Assembly: GCA_019347945.1 (NCBI GenBank)
Contig: JAHWKK010000012.1
Span: forward strand, 1 to 64,000
Length of the DNA: 64,000 nt
DNA from: Acidobacteriota bacterium
GTDB lineage: Bacteria > Acidobacteriota > Thermoanaerobaculia > Gp7-AA8 > JAHWKK01
Direction: 5' to 3'
How positions within the stretch are numbered: position 1 is the stretch's first letter; every line of letters begins with the position of its first letter. Shown one piece after another: positions 60,202 through 64,000 of this stretch. The notes beneath the pieces were generated by a model that was not told the DNA's origin, did not search any database, and was given only the letters and a program-made list of their open reading frames with translations. Both the position numbers and the translations under genes were made by a program.

Positions 60202-60966
60202 ATGCGGCTTAAAGTACTCGGAGCATACGGCACCACGGATGCAACCCACAATCTGACCGGGTATCTGGTCGATGATCGGGTTGCCGTCGATGCGGGAACG
60301 ATCTCTTCGAGGCTGACTCTGGCCCAGCAGTCCAAGATCGAGATGGTCTACATCACCCATGCACACGCCGATCACACGAGGGACCTCCCCCACCTGATCC
60401 TCAACCGGTTTCATCAGGATGCTCCACCGCTGACTGTGCTGGCCGCGGAGGAGGTGATGGCTGAGCTCGAGGCGCTTTACTTCAACGGTCGGACGTGGCC
60501 GAACTTCACGGAATTTCCCTCCCCCGTGACCGGCAAGGTTTGTGTGAATTACCGCCCGCTTAAATCGGGGAAGAAGGCCACCGTCGGCGGCGTCTCCTTC
60601 ACCGTGGTTCCGGTGGATCACACGGTCCCCGCGGCAGGAGCCATCGTCCAGATCGATTCCCAGGCAATCGTCTTCACCGGCGATACGGGACCGACCAAAG
60701 CGATCTGGCAGCGGGCGGCGCGCAGCAATAGCGTGGTCGCAATCGTCACAGAGGCATCTTTCCCGAACGATTACGAGCAGATGTCGAAGGACAGTGGCCA
60801 CCTGACCCCGGCGCTGCTCGAGCGAGAGCTCACGAAGATCAAAAATGATGCTCCGGTGTACGCAAGTCACAGGAAGCTTCCGTACGAGATGAAGATCGAG
60901 TCAGAGATTCGGAATATCAGAGACCGTCGCGCACGGATACTCGTCGAAAAGCAGTACACATTTTGA
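60202..60966 (+). CDS. Class II cyclic-nucleotide phosphodiesterase-like metallo-beta-lactamase-fold protein
   Basis: 254 aa. YITHAHADHTRDLPHLI holds HxHxDH, PVDHTVPAAGAIVQ and FTGDTGPT give further metal residues, and SGHLTPALL a late His. The wording THAHADHTRDLP and the PVDHTVP segment match class II 3',5'-cyclic-nucleotide phosphodiesterases (CpdP/PDE1) rather than ordinary beta-lactamases. It could hydrolyse cAMP. A TTG start overlaps its stop (TTGA). Confidence 0.82.
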   Translation: MRLKVLGAYGTTDATHNLTGYLVDDRVAVDAGTISSRLTLAQQSKIEMVYITHAHADHTRDLPHLILNRFHQDAPPLTVLAAEEVMAELEALYFNGRTWPNFTEFPSPVTGKVCVNYRPLKSGKKATVGGVSFTVVPVDHTVPAAGAIVQIDSQAIVFTGDTGPTKAIWQRAARSNSVVAIVTEASFPNDYEQMSKDSGHLTPALLERELTKIKNDAPVYASHRKLPYEMKIESEIRNIRDRRARILVEKQYTF

Positions 60967-61847
60967 CCGGCTCCGATCAACGGCTGGAGCTGTCGGTTCT
61001 GATCCACACGTTCAATGAGGCCGATCAGATTCGCGACTGTCTCCGGTCGGTCGCCTTCGCATCAGAGATTTACCTGCTCGATGCGCACTCCACCGATGGT
61101 ACGGCGGAGATTGTCCGAAATGAGTTCCCGGAAGTCCGGCTCGAGCAACGAGAGGCACGGGGATCTGCGGCACAGAAAAATTACGGGATCGAGCGGGTGA
61201 ACAACGAATGGGTCCTCGTGGTCGATGCCGACGAAAGGGTCACCCCGGAGTTGCAGACCGAGATCCGCGACGCCCTGAACTCGACGACCGACCTCCACGC
61301 GTGGTCGATCCCCAGGAAAAACTTCATGCTGGGAGAGTGGGTTCGCTACTCCGGTTTACAGCATGATCGGGTGACGCGGCTGTTTCACCGTGATCATGCT
61401 CGATATCCCAACCGACGGGTTCATGCGGACATGATCGTCAACGGCCCGGTGGGCCGGCTCGATGCCCCTTTTCTTCACTATTACGTCCGCTCTCTCGACC
61501 ATCTCTCGGAAAAGATGAAGCGGTACGGTATCTGGGGCGGCGCGCAGCTCTTTCGCGATGGGAAGAGACCCGGGTTCGCAGAGCTCGTTCTACGACCCGC
61601 CTGGAGGTTCTCCCGTGATCTCGTTCTGATGGGTGGCTTCCTCGACGGATGGCGGGGGTTCATCCTGTCGTGGTTCCATGGCTACTACACGTTTCTGAAG
61701 TACGCAAAGGCATGGGAGTACTTCGAGATGAGCGACCGGGGAGAGGATCCACGTCTGCCAGCCTTTGATGATGAGGATGAGCGGTGGGAACTGCCGTGGG
61801 AAAGGGGTGCTCAGTCGTCAGGGGGCTCTCCCGAGCCCGAAATGTAG
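60963..61847 (+). CDS. GT2 glycosyltransferase, LPS-core type (WaaE/KdtX-like)
   Basis: 294 aa. LSVLIHTFNEADQIRDCL, IYLLDAHSTDGTAEIV, GSAAQKNYGIE, VLVVDADERVTPEL (DxD), RLFHRDHARYPNRRVH, HYYVRSLDHLSEKMKRY match the WaaE/KdtX group that adds a sugar to LPS core heptose. The C-terminal ~60 residues have hydrophobic segments (FILSWFHGYYTF) followed by an acidic tail. TTG 60963 overlaps the previous stop. Overlaps the convergent small membrane gene by 37 nt. Confidence 0.9.
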   Translation: MTGSDQRLELSVLIHTFNEADQIRDCLRSVAFASEIYLLDAHSTDGTAEIVRNEFPEVRLEQREARGSAAQKNYGIERVNNEWVLVVDADERVTPELQTEIRDALNSTTDLHAWSIPRKNFMLGEWVRYSGLQHDRVTRLFHRDHARYPNRRVHADMIVNGPVGRLDAPFLHYYVRSLDHLSEKMKRYGIWGGAQLFRDGKRPGFAELVLRPAWRFSRDLVLMGGFLDGWRGFILSWFHGYYTFLKYAKAWEYFEMSDRGEDPRLPAFDDEDERWELPWERGAQSSGGSPEPEM

Positions 61848-62056
61848 GTCTCGATCATCCGACGCCCGGATCCTCGTGCGACCTTCTTCCGGGAGAGGAT
61901 CGTTGCCACGAGGTCTGCAACCGCCCAGGCCGAAAAGCTACAGACGGCGACCGTGATGATTTCACCCGGCGTCCGGAGGCCGAGCAGAAAGGCAATGAGC
62001 AGGGGCGTGGCGATCCCCATCGCGACCAGACCGACTACGAGCCGAATCCCCACCAT
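61811..62056 (-). CDS. Small two-helix membrane protein
   Basis: 81 aa. TM1 ~2-25 (VVGLVAMGIATPLLIAFLLG) and TM2 ~32-54 (IITVAVCSFSAWAVADLVAT), then a basic/acidic soluble tail. No family recognised. Coding potential is supported by codon bias and clean helix pattern. It begins just after a perfect hairpin and ends within the tail of the glycosyltransferase gene. Confidence 0.55.
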   Translation of the reverse strand: MVGIRLVVGLVAMGIATPLLIAFLLGLRTPGEIITVAVCSFSAWAVADLVATILSRKKVARGSGRRMIETYISGSGEPPDD

Positions 62057-62066
62057 CCTGAAAATT

Positions 62067-62096
62067 CTATCGCGGCAGGGTTACCTGCCGCGATAG
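62067..62096 (-). terminator. Intrinsic terminator of the lytic transglycosylase gene
   Basis: Perfect 13-bp stem CTATCGCGGCAGG (62067-62079) / CCTGCCGCGATAG (62084-62096) with a four-base loop; on the minus strand AATTTTC follows. Confidence 0.8.
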
Positions 62097-62123
62097 GCGA
62101 TACTCGTATCTGTTGGCCTGCGC

Positions 62124-62936
62124 TTACCGCGCCGCCATCTCCGCAAGCAGCGGGTTCTGCTGAGCGATGTAGTCCGCGGCAGCCTCCGCAACCTTGTTCT
62201 CGTAGTCGGCCCGGTATTTCGTGACCTTTTTGACGTACTGCCGGGTCTCGCTGAACGGCGGGACTCCACCGTACTTTTTCACGTTGCCCTCGCCACCGTT
62301 GTAAGCGGCGATGATTTTCGTCTGATCACCATCGAACCTGCCTTCGAGGTAGCGCAGATACTTGGTCCCGGCGCGAACGTTGTCAGTCGGGTCATAGAGA
62401 TTCGTCGCACCCATCCATTTACCGGTACGAGGCATCAGCTGCATCAGCCCCATTGCGCCGACGGGTGATCTCGCCCGTGGCTTGAATCGGGACTCCTGTT
62501 GCATGACTGCGGCAACCAGCTCCGGATCGATCTCGTTCTTCTGTGCTTCCTCCCAGATCAGAGATCCGAAGGGAACCTGATTCCGGAAGTAATCTTCGCG
62601 CGCTTTCTCGGTGAGCGTCGCGATCTGTTCGGCGGCCTCAGCGGGGTTGATGGCATTGCCGAGGTCACCGGCCGCCATTTCGACGCCTGCAGCGACCGCG
62701 CTCAGTGAACGGACCGTCGCTCGCGTCGTATCCGCGGGAGATTGAGCCGCATCCCGTGCAGCCTTCATCGGAATCCCGATACCACCGGCGATGAGCGATG
62801 CTCCGAGCAGGAGCGTGGAGTATCGTTTCTTCAGACGTCCCCTGCGGGACGCTCGAGCGCGGCGAGTATGTTCACGCGTGGTCGATCGCGCTGGTGAATC
62901 GATCACGCGATGTTTGAACTTTCTGGCTTCATTCAT
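62124..62936 (-). CDS. SLT-family lytic transglycosylase
   Basis: 270 aa from ATG 62936 with GAGGA at 8 nt. A very basic cytoplasmic N-terminus (~1-40), one membrane anchor (~42-60), a linker, then the SLT domain (~135-260): AAVMQQESRFKPRARS with catalytic Glu in QES, GAMGLMQLMPRTG, DPTDNVRAGTKYL, AAYNGGEGNVKKY, ETRQYVKKV. It cleaves peptidoglycan with 1,6-anhydro formation. The basic N-terminal tail is unusual. Confidence 0.92.
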   Translation of the reverse strand: MNEARKFKHRVIDSPARSTTREHTRRARASRRGRLKKRYSTLLLGASLIAGGIGIPMKAARDAAQSPADTTRATVRSLSAVAAGVEMAAGDLGNAINPAEAAEQIATLTEKAREDYFRNQVPFGSLIWEEAQKNEIDPELVAAVMQQESRFKPRARSPVGAMGLMQLMPRTGKWMGATNLYDPTDNVRAGTKYLRYLEGRFDGDQTKIIAAYNGGEGNVKKYGGVPPFSETRQYVKKVTKYRADYENKVAEAAADYIAQQNPLLAEMAAR

Positions 62937-63196
62937 ATTTGGCATCCTCACGGTCACAATAACTTGCAATCGTGATTCCACGTACCAAATAACTTTACAT
63001 AGTATTCCTGGGGCATCCTCGTCAGGACTGTACATTTTAACCGACTAATAGTCATTCAGTGAGATAGGCTGATCAATATTACCGTTTGCGAGGCAGTAAA
63101 TTCTGGCAACCAGGATCGCCTGATCGACACTTTTCGTCGGTATCTCGGGATGCATGGTGACATCGAGTGGTCCCAATCGACCCCTCACCGGGTCCG
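62937..63196. other. AT-rich intergenic region upstream of the lytic transglycosylase gene
   Basis: 260 bp, richer in A and T than the window. On the minus strand GGTTAAAATG (around 63035-63045) offers a TAAAAT -10, giving a leader of ~95 nt; GAGGATGCC occurs twice in the leader (around 62941 and 63012). GACTAATAGTC at 63043-63053 is a short palindrome overlapping the promoter and may be an operator. No gene is seen. Confidence 0.45.
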
Positions 63197-64000
63197 TCAT
63201 TCGGCTTCGGATCCGGGCGGTCTCATCGCGCCCGGGGCCTTCGGAACGAATTCAACCGCCACAGAAACGATGATGACGGCGCCTCCCAGTAGGGTGTGCG
63301 CCGACAGCGGCTCGGCGAAAACAAGCCAGGCCCAGAGTCCGGTGAGAACGGGTTCCGAGAGGATGGAGAGGTTCACGAAGTAGGCGGGGAAGACCCTTGT
63401 GGAGCGGTTGAGCAGGGTGTGACCGATGAGCGTCGGAATGGCGATGAGGAGGGCGAACCAGAGGAAGTCCGACGAGGTCGCGGGGAGGAAGCCAGCGCCA
63501 CCGATGAGCGTAGTGACGAGCAGAAGGCTGCCGCCGGACAGATAGACGACGGTGAGGTAAGGAATCAGACGGCCGGTTCTGGACGAGCCGGTGACCAGGT
63601 AGGCTGCGGCCATCGCCGCGCTGGCGATGGCGTACAGATCGCCGACACCGGCCGAGCCTGCAGCGAGAAAATCGCCGCGGGCCAGAATGAACGCGCCGAA
63701 CAAGCCTCCGCCGAGTGAGACGACGTTGCGGCCTGACACCGCAGCGGTGCCGAGGGCAAGCTGGATGAGCAGTGCGAAGAGAGGCTGGGTCGCAAGCAGG
63801 ACGACCGACGAGTGGATCGTCGTGAGAAACAGGGAAGAGATCCAGAGGTAGAAGTGGAGCGCAAGGAAGAGTCCGGCGAGCAGCGCAATCCTCAGATCGT
63901 AGAGGCAGATTTGGAGTCGTTTCCTCGTGAGGATTTCCCACAAAAGAAAGACAAAGCCGGCTCCGAGCAGTCGGTACCAGGCGATCTTTCCGGGGCTCGA
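63197..64000 (-). CDS. EamA/DMT-family transporter, 5' end beyond the window
   Basis: At least 267 residues; the reading frame continues through the window edge, so the N-terminus is missing. Eight or more membrane helices remain (LALHFYLWISSLFLTT, LATQPLFALLIQLALG, LYAIASAAMAAAYLV, WFALLIAIPTLIGHTLLN), with the EamA repeat ending SEPVLTGLWAWLVFAEPLS and GGAVIIVSVAV. The upstream in-frame text (PGKIAWYRLLGAGFVFLL) matches the usual first-half helix. It exports or imports small metabolites; substrate unknown. Confidence 0.9.
   Translation of the reverse strand, partial: SSPGKIAWYRLLGAGFVFLLWEILTRKRLQICLYDLRIALLAGLFLALHFYLWISSLFLTTIHSSVVLLATQPLFALLIQLALGTAAVSGRNVVSLGGGLFGAFILARGDFLAAGSAGVGDLYAIASAAMAAAYLVTGSSRTGRLIPYLTVVYLSGGSLLLVTTLIGGAGFLPATSSDFLWFALLIAIPTLIGHTLLNRSTRVFPAYFVNLSILSEPVLTGLWAWLVFAEPLSAHTLLGGAVIIVSVAVEFVPKAPGAMRPPGSEAE

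Noticed and set aside
1-64000. tRNA, rRNA, transposase, integrase or attachment sites
   Set aside because: None was recognised by eye on either strand; a tRNA or IS search program was not available.

Overview
The window is about 64 kb of GC-rich bacterial chromosome, densely coded on both strands, with no rRNA, tRNA, CRISPR array, transposase, integrase or phage gene seen. Lipoproteins, an O-antigen-type ABC exporter, LPS-type glycosyltransferases, a class A PBP and a lytic transglycosylase indicate a Gram-negative envelope. A MqnP-type UbiA protein suggests menaquinone made by the futalosine route. Bacterial Ku, an M16 peptidase pair, PKD and FG-GAP secreted proteins and the general gene style fit an Acidobacteriota-like organism; this placement is inference, because no marker gene settles it.

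Layout. 0.2-5.2 kb: NYN/OST-HTH protein, UbiA prenyltransferase, a DUF4261-like protein and PBP1. 5.2-9.7 kb: a SAM-II-like riboswitch with an intrinsic terminator, a homocysteine methyltransferase-MTHFR fusion, a CADD/TenA-like oxygenase, a sirtuin and Ku. 9.9-13.5 kb: cold-shock protein, alpha/beta hydrolase and a membrane PAS-GGDEF-EAL protein. 13.7-16.3 kb: a compact gas-vesicle cluster (gvpF, J-like, L-like, K, J, A). 16.4-24.2 kb, all minus strand: M16 pair, gapA-pgk, CYTH protein, sugar nucleotidyltransferase, short histidine kinase and a PycTM-like membrane protein. 24.3-28.1 kb, plus strand: MqnP-like UbiA, deoxynucleoside kinase, panB-panC-panD. 28.2-35.5 kb, minus strand: XRE regulator, TPR protein, secreted protein, HD-GYP, Roadblock, hydrolase, YHS lipoprotein, nadB.

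35.6-50.7 kb, plus strand: ABC-2 permease, FG-GAP lipoprotein, an abundant-looking secreted protein, a giant PKD protein, then a fully overlapping five-gene chain (Wzt-like ATPase, unknown, GT2, GT-methyltransferase fusion, GNAT). 50.7-64 kb: triple-PAS GGDEF-EAL, small secreted protein, a Lys-rich/Doc-like locus open in two frames, nei-lhr repair pair, cyclic-nucleotide PDE-like protein plus GT2, small membrane protein, lytic transglycosylase, and a truncated EamA transporter.

Themes: folate/methionine metabolism under a probable SAM switch; cell-surface building and export; dense nucleotide second-messenger machinery (two GGDEF-EAL, one HD-GYP, CYTH, class II PDE-like, PycTM-like); and expression by closely overlapping genes with GTG, TTG and even CTG starts, plus several apparently leaderless promoters. 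Many starts were moved from the longest open frame on Shine-Dalgarno, overlap or family-alignment grounds; reasons are given per gene.
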